From Phaeobacter sp. QD34_24 (GTDB lineage: Bacteria > Pseudomonadota > Alphaproteobacteria > Rhodobacterales > Rhodobacteraceae): a DNA stretch of 60,368 nt. The notes under the pieces are model-generated. The model was not told the DNA's origin, made no database searches, and saw only the letters and a program-made list of their open reading frames with translations. Where the stretch lies: positions 1 through 60,368 of the forward strand of contig NZ_JARCJD010000020.1 of NCBI RefSeq assembly GCF_028890115.1, read 5' to 3'. A program made the position numbers and the translations under genes. Below are positions 8,490 through 17,815 of this stretch, in pieces (position 1 is the first letter of the stretch; every line of letters starts with the position of its first letter).

Positions 8490-10382
8490 ATGTCGTATCA
8501 GGACGTATATGCCCGCTGGAAATCGGACCCCGAAGCTTTCTGGATGGAGGCCGCCAAGGCGATCACCTGGGATCAGGCCCCGACCAAGGCGCTGAGCGAC
8601 CTCGGCGATGGGCTGTACGAATGGTTTGCCGATGCCAAGGTCAACACCTGCTACAACGCGGTAGATCGCCACGTGGAAAACGGCCGTGGTGAGCAGACCG
8701 CGATCATCTACGACAGCCCCATCACCCACACCAAACGCGAGATCTCCTATGTGGAGCTGCGCAACCGGGTTGCGACCCTGGCCGGGGCCTTGCGGGCCAA
8801 GGGCGTCGAGAAGGGCGATCGCGTCATCATCTACATGCCGATGATCCCCGAGGCGCTGGAGGCGATGCTGGCCTGTGCGCGTCTGGGCGCGGTGCATTCG
8901 GTGGTCTTCGGCGGATTTGCCGCCAATGAACTGGCCGTGCGCATTGACGATGCCAAGCCCAAGGCGATCATCGCCGCCTCCTGCGGGCTGGAGCCGGGCC
9001 GGGTCGTTCATTACAAGCCGCTGTTGGATGGTGCCATCGATCTGGCCGCGCACAAGCCCGACTTCTGCGTGATCTTCCAGCGCGAACAAGAGGTTGCCGA
9101 GCTGATCGAAGGGCGCGATGTCAACTGGCACGGCTTCCAGTACGGGGTTGAGCCTGCCGAATGCGTACCGGTCGAGGGCAACCACCCGGCCTATATCCTC
9201 TATACCTCCGGCACCACGGGGCAGCCTAAGGGGGTGATCCGTCACACCGCGGGTCAGCTGGTGGCGCTCAACTGGTCGATGAAGAACATCTACAATGTCG
9301 ATCCGGGCGACGTGTTCTGGGCAGCCTCCGATGTGGGCTGGGTGGTGGGGCACAGCTATATCTGCTATGGGCCGCTGATCCATGGCAACACCACCATCGT
9401 GTTCGAAGGCAAACCTGTCGGCACGCCCGATGCGGGCACCTTCTGGCGGGTGATCTCCGAACATAAGGTCAAGAGCTTCTTCACCGCGCCGACCGCCTTT
9501 CGCGCCGTGAAGCGCGAAGATCCCAAGGGCGAGTTTGTCGGTAAATATGATCTCTCCTGCCTGAAGCAGGTCTATCTGGCCGGGGAACGCGCCGATCCCG
9601 ACACCATCACCTGGGCTCAGGATCAGCTGAAGGTGCCGGTCGTGGACCACTGGTGGCAGACCGAGACCGGCTGGTCCATCGCCGCCAACCCGCTGGGGAT
9701 CGAGGAACTGCCCACGAAGCTTGGCTCGCCTGCCGTGCCGATGCCGGGCTACGAAGTCGATATCCTGGATGAGGGCGGCAACCCGATGCCTGCTGGTGAG
9801 CTGGGCGCCATCGCGGTGAAATTGCCGCTGCCGCCGGGTACCCTGCCGAACCTCTGGAACGCCGAGGAACGGTTCAAGAAAAGCTACCTGACCACCTTTC
9901 CGGGCTATTATGAAACCGGCGATGCGGGGATGAAGGACGAGGACGGCTACCTCTATATCATGGCGCGCACCGACGATGTGATAAACGTGGCCGGTCACCG
10001 ATTGTCGACGGGCGGTATGGAGGAAGTGCTGGCATCGCACCCCGATGTGGCCGAATGTGCGGTGATCGGTGTAAGCGACCAGCTCAAGGGGCAGCTTCCG
10101 GTCGGTTTCCTTTGCCTGAATGCGGGGACCAACCGTCCGGGCGAAGAGATCGTGGCGGAAGTGGTCAAGCTGGTGCGTGAAAAGATCGGCCCGGTGGCGG
10201 CCTTCAAGCTGGCCTTGGTGGTGGATCGCCTGCCCAAGACGCGCTCGGGCAAGATCCTGCGCGGCACCATGGTCAATATCGCTGACGGTACTCCGTTCAA
10301 GATGCCCGCGACCATCGATGACCCAGCTATCCTGGACGAGATCAAGGACGCCCTGCAAAGCATCGGCTACGCCAAAAGCTGA
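8490..10382 (+). CDS. prpE: propionyl-CoA synthetase (propionate-CoA ligase)
   Basis: A 630-residue adenylate-forming acyl-CoA synthetase that activates propionate to propionyl-CoA through propionyl-AMP. The AMP-binding motif YTSGTTGQPKG lies near residue 240, the adenylate-binding DHWWQTETGW near 390, the hinge/A8 segment YLYIMARTDDVINVAGHR near 500, and the lysine of TRSGKILRG near 590 is the regulatory acetylation-type lysine. Its length and SMKNIYN/DVGWVVGHSYI features fit PrpE rather than acetyl-CoA synthetase. The frame extends upstream, but ATG 8490 has a strong GAGGAGG. It is monocistronic, with paired repeats upstream and a terminator after. Confidence 0.9.
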   Translation: MSYQDVYARWKSDPEAFWMEAAKAITWDQAPTKALSDLGDGLYEWFADAKVNTCYNAVDRHVENGRGEQTAIIYDSPITHTKREISYVELRNRVATLAGALRAKGVEKGDRVIIYMPMIPEALEAMLACARLGAVHSVVFGGFAANELAVRIDDAKPKAIIAASCGLEPGRVVHYKPLLDGAIDLAAHKPDFCVIFQREQEVAELIEGRDVNWHGFQYGVEPAECVPVEGNHPAYILYTSGTTGQPKGVIRHTAGQLVALNWSMKNIYNVDPGDVFWAASDVGWVVGHSYICYGPLIHGNTTIVFEGKPVGTPDAGTFWRVISEHKVKSFFTAPTAFRAVKREDPKGEFVGKYDLSCLKQVYLAGERADPDTITWAQDQLKVPVVDHWWQTETGWSIAANPLGIEELPTKLGSPAVPMPGYEVDILDEGGNPMPAGELGAIAVKLPLPPGTLPNLWNAEERFKKSYLTTFPGYYETGDAGMKDEDGYLYIMARTDDVINVAGHRLSTGGMEEVLASHPDVAECAVIGVSDQLKGQLPVGFLCLNAGTNRPGEEIVAEVVKLVREKIGPVAAFKLALVVDRLPKTRSGKILRGTMVNIADGTPFKMPATIDDPAILDEIKDALQSIGYAKS

Positions 10383-10406
10383 GGTTTCTGTTCAGAGAAC
10401 TCAGAG

Positions 10407-10433
10407 AAAACGCGTCGCATTGCGGCGCGTTTT
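10407..10433 (+). terminator. terminator of prpE
   Basis: Stem AAAACGCGTCGCA / TGCGGCGCGTTTT with one G-U type mismatch, 24 bp beyond the prpE stop. The right arm ends in TTTT, and the A/T ends make it usable in both directions. Confidence 0.7.
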
Positions 10434-10604
10434 CCACTTTTGCGACAAGGATTTCGGGCGCAGTGATCGCAACAGTTGCGCGTGGGGACATGGTCCGCGC
10501 TTTCACGCCATTGGTGGCGGGAACCCTTGGAGGGACAGCACCGATATGATAGCTGTAAAGATGTATTGAATTCACCCTATTCGTGCCAAGTCGGGGGAAA
10601 GACC

Positions 10605-11642
10605 ATGCGTCCAAAGGTGTCCTGGGGGGCGAGTGCAGACCAGATGGGTTTTGCTCAGCCGCATAACATTTTCAACATTTTCAACGGAATAGTTGGGAAT
10701 GACGATTTCCTTCTCTCCTCAGAGACAAGCCGCTCCTTTTTGCTGGAAGGGCAAATGGGATTTGCGGGCTATCCGCTTGAGCTGCGGATGACGGTCTCTG
10801 GTGTGAACTTCACCTATCAGGGCGATGAGCTGACCGGGGGGCAGATCCGCAGCATCAAGGTGGAACAAATCACCGATAGCGGGGGGATCGCCAGAATCTT
10901 CACCATCTCCAGATTGCGGATCGATGCGACCGATCTTTCCGAGGCGATGGAATTCGAAGACAACGGTGGCTTTGATGGCACCGTGGAGGAACTCCTGTAC
11001 GGTGATGGCTGGAACTATATAGGGGTGCCCTCGGTCGATATCGTTGATCCGGCCGAGATGTTTTTTGGCTATGGCACCGCCTTTGACATGAATGGCGCGG
11101 ATCGGGTGATCGGCGGCGCCGGCAATGACCGGATCCTATCCGTTGATGGAAATGACTTCGTGAACGGCGGGGCGGGGAATGACTTCATTCGGGGCGGGCT
11201 TGGTCGCGACACCCTGAAGGGCGGCGGCGGCGATGATGAAATCTACGGTGACGTCGGATATTGGGACGGGCATGCCGACACCATCTTTGGTGGGGGCGGG
11301 GATGACTACATCGAGGCCGGCGCCGGCAATGACCGTGTCATCGGGGGACGCGGCAATGATCGCATGTATGATTCCGTTGGCCGCGATACCTTTATTTTCA
11401 ACAACAGATCGGGGCACGATTGGGTGCATGACACCGACAATGACGGCGCTGATCTGATCATTCGCACCAACCGGGAGATCACCGTCACCTTCATCAATCA
11501 GGAAGGTGAGTTCTCCTCAGGGCCCTGGCAGGGGGAGTACTTTGACCGTGGCTATCTGGTGGAATGGGGGCGCAACAGCGTGCTGCTTGCCACCTATGGC
11601 GATATCGAAGACTTTGGTCTGACGGATTACACACTGTTGTAA
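10605..11642 (+). CDS. RTX-type calcium-binding repeat protein
   Basis: A 345-residue protein. Residues about 1-160 have no recognised domain. Then come about eight nonapeptide repeats of the GGxGxDxxx type (GGAGNDRIL, GGAGNDFIR, GGLGRDTLK, GGGGDDYIE, GGRGNDRMY), which form calcium-binding parallel beta-rolls. The end is DTFIF followed by a hydrophobic C-terminus. There is no N-terminal signal peptide; proteins of this form are normally exported by type I secretion with a C-terminal signal. ATG 10605 follows GGGGGAAAG. No protease or lipase motif is visible, so the effector role is unknown. GC is lower than in prpE. Confidence 0.85.
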   Translation: MRPKVSWGASADQMGFAQPHNIFNIFNGIVGNDDFLLSSETSRSFLLEGQMGFAGYPLELRMTVSGVNFTYQGDELTGGQIRSIKVEQITDSGGIARIFTISRLRIDATDLSEAMEFEDNGGFDGTVEELLYGDGWNYIGVPSVDIVDPAEMFFGYGTAFDMNGADRVIGGAGNDRILSVDGNDFVNGGAGNDFIRGGLGRDTLKGGGGDDEIYGDVGYWDGHADTIFGGGGDDYIEAGAGNDRVIGGRGNDRMYDSVGRDTFIFNNRSGHDWVHDTDNDGADLIIRTNREITVTFINQEGEFSSGPWQGEYFDRGYLVEWGRNSVLLATYGDIEDFGLTDYTLL

Positions 11643-11755
11643 GGGGCGATCCTGCCGGGCTGCGATGGTGCAAGGCGGCAGGACAAGGCCGTGACTGTTT
11701 TGCGATGCAGGGGTGGGCAGGGCGCAGTGTCCCGCGCCCCCGCAGCTCATTTGGT

Positions 11756-12178
11756 TCAGACCATGTGCCGGGCGCGGGCGCCGCGTTCGATGGCGGCGGC
11801 ATGCAGGCGGTCGATATTCAGCTCGTACCGCATTTCCTCCAGCAGACGCAGCTCCGATTCCGCGAGGGTGCCATCTGCGGCCGCCACGTCACAGGCCAGC
11901 GCATAGGCGGTTTCGAACAGCCGCTCGGGCAGGTTGTCGCGAATGAGGCCAAAGAGCGCGTCCAGCCCGTCTTCCTGTTCGAACAGGTCAAAGACGGTCT
12001 GCGAGACGGTGTTGATCCGGTCGATGTCATAATCGGCAAAGACCGGCAGCATGTTGACCGCCGACTGGATCTTCACCAGTTCCGCCGTGCGGATGTTTTC
12101 GTCCGAGGCCGAAATCGCCACCATCAGCGCCACAAGGCAATCCTGGGGGGTCATCGGATGGGGCGTCTGCTCTGTCAT
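11756..12178 (-). CDS. TerB-like (tellurite resistance family) protein
   Basis: A 140-residue acidic, all-helical protein with the TerB-like pattern: a first helix LVALMVAISASDENIRTAEL and a duplicated acidic segment AYALACDVAAADGTLAESELRLLEEM near residues 90-115, where Asp/Glu residues sit as in TerB metal-binding helices. ATG 12178 is preceded by GAGG. Proteins of this fold are often annotated as tellurite resistance TerB, but no other ter gene is nearby, so a role in tellurite resistance is not supported. It is convergent with the RTX gene upstream. Confidence 0.75.
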   Translation of the reverse strand: MTEQTPHPMTPQDCLVALMVAISASDENIRTAELVKIQSAVNMLPVFADYDIDRINTVSQTVFDLFEQEDGLDALFGLIRDNLPERLFETAYALACDVAAADGTLAESELRLLEEMRYELNIDRLHAAAIERGARARHMV

Positions 12179-12320
12179 TTCTGTACCTCAGAGCTGCGGA
12201 AGGTGCAGCAGAATCGAACATAGTTGCGATATCAAAGGGGTGCAAGTTCACGTCGCATACGGAATCCACTCCCGGTCAAGCCTGTCTTGCCGACATAGGC
12301 TGCTTGGAAGGTTGGCGCGC

Positions 12321-13025
12321 CTACTTGATATCCACTTGTTCGATCTGATAACTGCGTTTTCCGCCCAAGGCCCACAAAAGATCACCTCCCAAGGTCGGTG
12401 AGGTTGTGATTTCTATATCCAATCGGTTTTGCTGCTGTTGCAATTGTTCGATTGTCATCTCTGCACCAAGGATGGACAGAGAATTGGCTCCCGGTGGGAT
12501 CGCCAGCTGTTGCGGTGCTTGAAGGGAAATCTGACCGTGGATTTCCTGGTCGTTCTCTGTGTGCCAACTGAAGGGCAGGCCCGATTGATTTGGTTGACCA
12601 CCCCTGACGACAGGCGTTACCTCCACGGTTGTTTCTGCGCCCAGAACTGTGGTCGGGTCCATGGGAGATGGGGCAGGAGTTTGTGCATGAGCAGCCGCTA
12701 TCCATGAAGAACCACGGATATCTTGGCTTTCAATGGATGCGGTTACCAAACTTGACGAATGGCTGTCCGGATCCGTCGCCCCGGTCAATGCATTCGTCAC
12801 GATCGCAGGTGCAGCAATACCGGCAACCAGTGCGGCCTTGACCTCTGGGGTAGAAAACCCTCGTGCGATAATGCCGCCCAGTATCGCAAATAGGGCCAAT
12901 CCAAAGTAGAGGCCGACGGCCGGAGGAGAGGTTTCTGGATGTGTGGTATAAGTTGCGGCTAGTTTGGCGACGGTCGGGCAACAGCCGCCAACCGCGCCAT
13001 AGGTGAACATCTTAATGGGGGACAT
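12321..13025 (-). CDS. unrecognised membrane protein with a C-terminal extracytoplasmic domain
   Basis: A 234-residue protein that I do not recognise. Two hydrophobic segments, about residues 37-57 (VGLYFGLALFAILGGIIARGF) and 62-80 (VKAALVAGIAAPAIVTNAL), are followed by SSWIAAAHAQTPAP, which resembles a signal-peptidase AxA site in the middle of the chain. The last ~110 residues are polar and Gln-rich (QAPQQLAIPPGANSLSI, EQLQQQQNRLDIEI). The first segment carries CCP. Lower GC than lysK suggests accessory DNA. The gene points away from lysK and toward the TerB-like gene. Confidence 0.6.
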   Translation of the reverse strand: MSPIKMFTYGAVGGCCPTVAKLAATYTTHPETSPPAVGLYFGLALFAILGGIIARGFSTPEVKAALVAGIAAPAIVTNALTGATDPDSHSSSLVTASIESQDIRGSSWIAAAHAQTPAPSPMDPTTVLGAETTVEVTPVVRGGQPNQSGLPFSWHTENDQEIHGQISLQAPQQLAIPPGANSLSILGAEMTIEQLQQQQNRLDIEITTSPTLGGDLLWALGGKRSYQIEQVDIK

Positions 13026-13223
13026 GGATCAATTCTCACAGCAATTATGGGGGCGAATGGGGTAAGTGTATCACGTTTAAGTTGATTGCGCACGGTGCAA
13101 CGCCATTTGGTGCGGTCAGTTTGGGCGCTCGTGTTGACTTCTCTTGTTGAGGCGCCTTAGAGGAACGGGTCGGGACGCCTGAAAGCCTGATGTTATCGAT
13201 ACATTACTCCGATGGAGAACAGC

Positions 13224-14804
13224 ATGTCTGAACTGCGCGAAACCGCTCTGACGAGCAAAGCCTGGCCGTTTGAAGAAGCACGTCGCATTCTCAAACGTTA
13301 CGCCAAGGGCGCGCCGGAAAAGGGCTATGTGCTGTTTGAAACCGGCTATGGCCCGTCAGGCCTGCCTCATATCGGCACCTTTGGCGAAGTCGCCCGCACC
13401 ACCATGATCAAACGCGCCTTCGAGGTGATCTCGGACATCCCGACGCGGTTGATCTGCTTCTCGGATGACCTGGACGGGATGCGCAAGATCCCCGGCAACG
13501 TGCCCAATGCCGACAGCCTGAAGGATCATCTGCAAAAGCCGCTGACCTCGGTGCCGGATCCCTTTGGGACCCACGACAGCTTTGGCGATCACAACAACGC
13601 CATGCTGCGCCGGTTCCTTGATACATTCGGCTTTGAATACGATTTCTATTCGGCCACCGAATTCTACGGCACTGGCCAGTTCGACGAGATCCTGAAGCGC
13701 GCTTGCGAGAAATACGACGCGATCATGGAGGTCATGCTGAAGTCCCTGCGCGAGGAACGGCGCCAGACCTATTCGATCTTCCTGCCGATCCACCCGGAAA
13801 CGGGGCGGGTTCTTTACGTGCCGATGAAGAAGGTGGATGCGGAGAACCACACCATCACCTTTGATGACGAGGACGGCAAGGAATGGACCCTGCCGGTCAC
13901 CGGCGGCAATGTGAAGCTGCAGTGGAAACCGGACTTTGGCGCGCGCTGGGCGGCGCTGGAGGTCGATTTTGAAATGTATGGCAAGGACCATAGCACCAAC
14001 ACGCCGATCTATGACGGTATCTGCCGGATCCTGGGTTGGCGCGCGCCCGAGCATTTCACCTATGAGCTGTTCCTGGATGAGAACGGCCAGAAGATCTCGA
14101 AAACCTCGGGCAATGGCGTGTCGATCGATGAATGGCTGACCTATGCCTCGACCGAGAGTCTCGCCTATTTCATGTACCAGAAGCCCAAGACCGCCAAGCG
14201 GATGCATTTCGATGTGATCCCCAAGGCGATGGACGAATATCACCAGCAGCTGCGCGCCTACCACGGGCAGGATCTGAAGGCGCAGCTGAACAACCCGGTC
14301 TGGCACATCCATGGCGGCGATGTGCCGGAATCCAAGATGGTGGTGCCCTTCTCGATGCTGCTCAATCTGGCTTCGGTGGCTTCGGCCCATGACAAGGAAA
14401 CCCTTTGGGGCTTCATCCGCCGCTATGCGCCAGAGGCAACGCCCGAAACCCATCCCGATCTGGATGCGGCGGCGGGCTATGCGGTGAAATACTACGAGGA
14501 TTTCGTCGAGCCGGAGAAAGTCTTCCGTGCTCCTTCCGATGCCGAGCGCGCCGCACTCGAGGATTTCCGCTCCAAACTGGCGGGTTTTGACGGGGAAAAC
14601 ACCGGCGAAGCCCTGCAGGGCGTGGTCTTCGAAGTGGGCCGGGAACATTTCGGCAAGGAGAACATGCGCGACTGGTTCAAGGCGCTTTATGAGGTGCTGC
14701 TCGGCGCCAGCCAGGGGCCGCGGTTTGGCGGGTTCGTGGCACTCTACGGTGTCGATGAAACCGTTGCTCTGATTGACAAGGCATTGGCCGGGGAGCTGGG
14801 CTAA
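13224..14804 (+). CDS. lysK: lysyl-tRNA synthetase, class I
   Basis: A 526-residue class I lysyl-tRNA synthetase, which charges tRNA-Lys with lysine. The HIGH-like motif is [13 protein letters not shown] near residue 50, the KMSKS-like motif is [13 protein letters not shown] near residue 290, and the overall sequence is of the archaeal/alphaproteobacterial class I type, unrelated to the class II LysS/LysU of most bacteria. The frame is open four codons upstream; ATG 13224 follows GGAGAAC and is preferred. A strong terminator follows. No class II copy is in the window. Confidence 0.93.
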   Translation: MSELRETALTSKAWPFEEARRILKRYAKGAPEKGYVLFETGYGPSGLPHIGTFGEVARTTMIKRAFEVISDIPTRLICFSDDLDGMRKIPGNVPNADSLKDHLQKPLTSVPDPFGTHDSFGDHNNAMLRRFLDTFGFEYDFYSATEFYGTGQFDEILKRACEKYDAIMEVMLKSLREERRQTYSIFLPIHPETGRVLYVPMKKVDAENHTITFDDEDGKEWTLPVTGGNVKLQWKPDFGARWAALEVDFEMYGKDHSTNTPIYDGICRILGWRAPEHFTYELFLDENGQKISKTSGNGVSIDEWLTYASTESLAYFMYQKPKTAKRMHFDVIPKAMDEYHQQLRAYHGQDLKAQLNNPVWHIHGGDVPESKMVVPFSMLLNLASVASAHDKETLWGFIRRYAPEATPETHPDLDAAAGYAVKYYEDFVEPEKVFRAPSDAERAALEDFRSKLAGFDGENTGEALQGVVFEVGREHFGKENMRDWFKALYEVLLGASQGPRFGGFVALYGVDETVALIDKALAGELG

Positions 14805-14838
14805 GTCAGACCCGGCACAGAAGTCAGACCCGGAACAG
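14803..14838 (+). repeat. tandem 18-bp repeat after lysK
   Basis: Two copies of AAGTCAGACCCGGMACAG (14803-14820 and 14821-14838) differ at one base and abut. The first overlaps the last bases of the lysK stop codon. This is probably a small duplication in the 3' untranslated region. Confidence 0.8.
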
Positions 14839-14846
14839 AAGACGAC

Positions 14847-14872
14847 AGAGGCGCCCATGGGGCGCCTCTTTT
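14847..14872 (+). terminator. intrinsic terminator of lysK
   Basis: A ten-base-pair stem AGAGGCGCCC / GGGCGCCTCT with an ATG loop, followed by a short T run, 42 bp past the lysK stop. Confidence 0.85.
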
Positions 14873-15001
14873 CGTTTGCACGCTGCCCTTGGGGGTGCAG
14901 AAGCGGCGCACGCCCGTCTGAGACGAGGTTAAGCCGGATCCCCTACACCCTTTGTCCAACTGCGCCCCCGTGCGCATCTGCGGCATAGGAAAGGGTTTTC
15001 C

Positions 15002-17287
15002 ATGAACAAGGTGATCACCGACGGTCTGCAACTGATGCCTCCGCCGTTCGTGGAGGGGCTGGATCAGTGGTCCAGCGGCGACGGCACGCCGGGCTCGGAT
15101 ACCTATGACGGGGCGGTGAACGCGGCCTTCGTGGCGGCGGATGCGGATTTCGGCGGCTGCCTTGAACTTCAGAAGGTCGAGGCGACGCAGAAACTGCGCT
15201 ACATGGGGAACACGCCGATCCTGCCGGGCTGCTATTTGCAGGTGAAGGCCCGGATCAAGGCGATCAGCGGCGCGCTGCCAACCGTGCGGATCGCCGGATG
15301 GGCCGGGGATGGCGGCAACAGCCATGTCAGCGGCGTGGTCGAGGTGGGCAGCAGCACCTCGCTCAGCTCTTACGGTCAGGTGGTGGAAGTCACCGCCATC
15401 GTCGGCACCGGCAGCCGGTCGGGGGTGGATATGCCCTGGGGCTTGCAGGCGGAATACGGTCATCTGGGGCTGGATCTGATCGGCCCGAATGGCGGTATCG
15501 TTCGGATCGACGATATCGAGATCATCGATATCACCAGCGCCTTTCTGCGCGACATGATCAGCCTGGTGGATGTCACGGATTTCGGCGCCGTGGGGGATGG
15601 CTCGCAGGACAACACCGATGCCTTTGAGGCCGCGGATGCCGCGGCAGACGGGCGGCGCATTCTGGTGCCTGCGGGGGACTTCCGGATTGCCAGCACGGTC
15701 TCCTTGAACAGCGAGGTGGTCTTTGAGGGCACGCTCTCCATGCCGACGGCGGCGATCCTCTTGTTGCGGCGCAATTTCGATTTCCCCTCCTATGCGGCGG
15801 CCTTTGGTGACGAGGAACTGGGGTTCAAGAAGGCGTTTCAGGCGCTTTTGAACAATGTCGATCACGAATCCCTGGATCTAAGGGGGCGCATGGTTTCCAT
15901 CACCGAACCGATCGACATGCAGGCGGCGGTGCCCAATCGCAACTCCTTCGCGACACGGCGGGTGATCCGCAATGGCCAGCTTTCGGCCGTTGGCGGATCG
16001 GCCTGGGATACCGATGTGGTGAATTCGCAGGCAACCTACAGCAGCGGTGATGCCCGAACGCTGACCAATGTGGCCAATGTGGCCAATATCCCGGTGGGGG
16101 CGCTGGTCGAAGGCAGCGGTGTGGGGCGCGAGGTCTACGTGCGGGAGAAGAACACCGGTGCAGGGGAGCTAACCTTGAGCAAGCCGCTTTATGATGCGGT
16201 CGGCACGCAGAATTTCACCTTCCGGGATTTCAAGTATATGCTTGATTTCTCGGGCTTCAGCCAGCTCAGCAAATTCGGCATGACCGAAGTCGAGGTGCAG
16301 TGCAATTCCCATTGCAGCGCCATCCGGCTGGCCCCTGCGGGCACGGTGTTTAGCCTGGATCACTGTTTCATCTCCCGCCCCAAGGATCGCGGCATTTCCT
16401 CGATCGGAAACGGATGCCAGGGGATCCTGGTGGACCATTGCCAGTTTCTATCCTCGGAAGAGGCCGTCGATGTCCCCAGCCGCAGCAGCGTGGCCCTGAA
16501 CGTCAATGCCAATGACGCCAAGCTGCGCAACAACCGCGCCACCAAGTTCCGCCACTTTGCCCTATTGGCCGGTGGGAACAACACGGTGACGGGAAACCAT
16601 TTCTTCCAGGGGGATGAGGTCTCCAACGGCGTGCGCACCGCCGGGCTGGTGCTGACGGAAAACTACAATGCCTCCACCGTGTCGGATAACTACATCGACA
16701 ACTGTTTTGTGGAATGGACCAATGAACACGACCCGACACCGGACAATACCGGTGGCTTTTCCTTCAGCGCCCTGTCGATCACTGACAATGTGTTTCTGTC
16801 GGGCGATGTCGCGCCCTGGTTCAGCTACATCGTGGTGAAGCCCTATGGCGCGGATCACTATCTGAACGGCATTACCGTCTCCGGCAACAAGTTCCGCTCG
16901 ATCAATGGCAGTATCGACCGGGCCGAGCGGGTCGATACCAGTTTCGCGGACCTGGATTTCAGCCGGACCCGCATGGTGTTCTTCGAGGGCAATACATACC
17001 ACAATATCGACCATGGCGCGGCCAGTCCCCTGCGTGTGGAACATGTGCAGGGCAGCGCTGCCAGTACCTGGACGGTGGATACCGGCCTGCAGCTCCCGTT
17101 TGAGGGGCGCGCCCGCAATGTGGATGCAGTGACGGCGCTGGGTCCGATCCGGACGGGAGGCGGCAGCAGCCGCTACGCGATGCCCTATGTCCAGGTCGAA
17201 CAGGGCGGCAATCGGGATCAGATCCGGCTCAACTGGGAGGAGGCGGTGCGCGGCGAGGTGCAGGTGATCGTCCGCGTCGACCGATAG
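15002..17287 (+). CDS. large right-handed beta-helix protein (pectate_lyase_3 / GH28-related), possible GTA head-spike-like protein
   Basis: A 761-residue protein. Residues about 1-185 form a beta-rich N-terminal module (GTPGSDTYDG, GNTPILPGCYLQVKARIKA). At about 192-230, VTDFGAVGDGSQDNTDAFEAA is the typical entry into a pectate-lyase-3/GH28-related right-handed beta helix. Later residues show Asn-rich turns (GNNTVTGNHFF, ITDNVFLSG, VSGNKF) consistent with a parallel beta helix to about 650. There is no signal peptide. Such proteins are tailspike-like sugar-binding or depolymerising proteins. Similar proteins in Rhodobacterales have been linked to gene transfer agent head spikes (GhsB), which is an inference here. 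It stands alone after lysK. Confidence 0.75.
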   Translation: MNKVITDGLQLMPPPFVEGLDQWSSGDGTPGSDTYDGAVNAAFVAADADFGGCLELQKVEATQKLRYMGNTPILPGCYLQVKARIKAISGALPTVRIAGWAGDGGNSHVSGVVEVGSSTSLSSYGQVVEVTAIVGTGSRSGVDMPWGLQAEYGHLGLDLIGPNGGIVRIDDIEIIDITSAFLRDMISLVDVTDFGAVGDGSQDNTDAFEAADAAADGRRILVPAGDFRIASTVSLNSEVVFEGTLSMPTAAILLLRRNFDFPSYAAAFGDEELGFKKAFQALLNNVDHESLDLRGRMVSITEPIDMQAAVPNRNSFATRRVIRNGQLSAVGGSAWDTDVVNSQATYSSGDARTLTNVANVANIPVGALVEGSGVGREVYVREKNTGAGELTLSKPLYDAVGTQNFTFRDFKYMLDFSGFSQLSKFGMTEVEVQCNSHCSAIRLAPAGTVFSLDHCFISRPKDRGISSIGNGCQGILVDHCQFLSSEEAVDVPSRSSVALNVNANDAKLRNNRATKFRHFALLAGGNNTVTGNHFFQGDEVSNGVRTAGLVLTENYNASTVSDNYIDNCFVEWTNEHDPTPDNTGGFSFSALSITDNVFLSGDVAPWFSYIVVKPYGADHYLNGITVSGNKFRSINGSIDRAERVDTSFADLDFSRTRMVFFEGNTYHNIDHGAASPLRVEHVQGSAASTWTVDTGLQLPFEGRARNVDAVTALGPIRTGGGSSRYAMPYVQVEQGGNRDQIRLNWEEAVRGEVQVIVRVDR

Positions 17288-17304
17288 GCGGCAGGGAGGG
17301 GGCG

Positions 17305-17790
17305 TTACTGCCAATGCATGAGATCTTCAGGCGTCAGGTGAAAGGCTTTGCCGAAGCCGCCATTGAGATGACCGGAGGCCAGATCAAGGCGGATAAAGGC
17401 GAAATCTGCAAATCCGATATAGAGTTTTGCCTTGGGGTGGCTCTGCAGATAATGGGCGGCGAGGTCTTGGTGCTCGTCGCTTGTGTTCGGGATGAAGCGC
17501 ACGCGCCCCTGCAGGCTCAGCCGGGGGTGGGTCAGGGGATCGCCCTTGATGCCGGGCTCCCCCACCATCAGCGAACAGGCCGGGTTTCCTTGCAAGGCGC
17601 GGGTGTGGGCGGATAGGGTGGAAATCAGGCTGATCGGCTGCCCTTCGGGGCTTAGACCAAAGGCAACCCGTGTCACCAAGGGGCAGCCGTCATCGCCGAT
17701 CACCCCAAGTGCTGCGAAACGCGCCTCCCGCATCAGGGTCCGGGCAAGATGCCTTGCCTCATCATCGGTCGGGCGGATCGGGCTGGTCAT
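17305..17790 (-). CDS. pyridoxamine 5'-phosphate oxidase-fold protein (HugZ-like)
   Basis: A 161-residue split-barrel flavin-binding-fold protein. The features are REARFAALGVIGDDGCPLVTRVAFG (barrel strands), ISTLSAHTRALQGNPACSLMVGEPG (the canonical LSxHTRNLxxxPxxSLLV motif of HugZ/PNPOx-like proteins) and a C-terminal YIGFADFAFIRLDL. Family members bind FMN or heme; substrate and ligand are not defined here. ATG 17790 starts the conserved part although the frame is open to 17838. The gene is 25 bp downstream of the beta-barrel gene on the same strand and may be cotranscribed with it. Confidence 0.8.
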   Translation of the reverse strand: MTSPIRPTDDEARHLARTLMREARFAALGVIGDDGCPLVTRVAFGLSPEGQPISLISTLSAHTRALQGNPACSLMVGEPGIKGDPLTHPRLSLQGRVRFIPNTSDEHQDLAAHYLQSHPKAKLYIGFADFAFIRLDLASGHLNGGFGKAFHLTPEDLMHWQ

Positions 17791-17815
17791 TGCAATACTC
17801 TGTCGGTCTGGTGTT

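Noticed and set aside
8283-10358. A very long antisense open frame opposite prpE
   Set aside because: It mirrors the GC3 bias of prpE and has low-complexity His/Arg/Gly composition with no motif.
11756-12178. A ter-type tellurite resistance island
   Set aside because: Only the TerB-like protein is present; no terC, terD or terZ near it.
13356-14858. Long antisense frame opposite lysK
   Set aside because: Shadow of the sense gene; no domain.
16069-16090. Short repeat AATGTGGCC in the beta-helix gene
   Set aside because: A repeated Asn-Val-Ala codon set within coding sequence; too short to matter.
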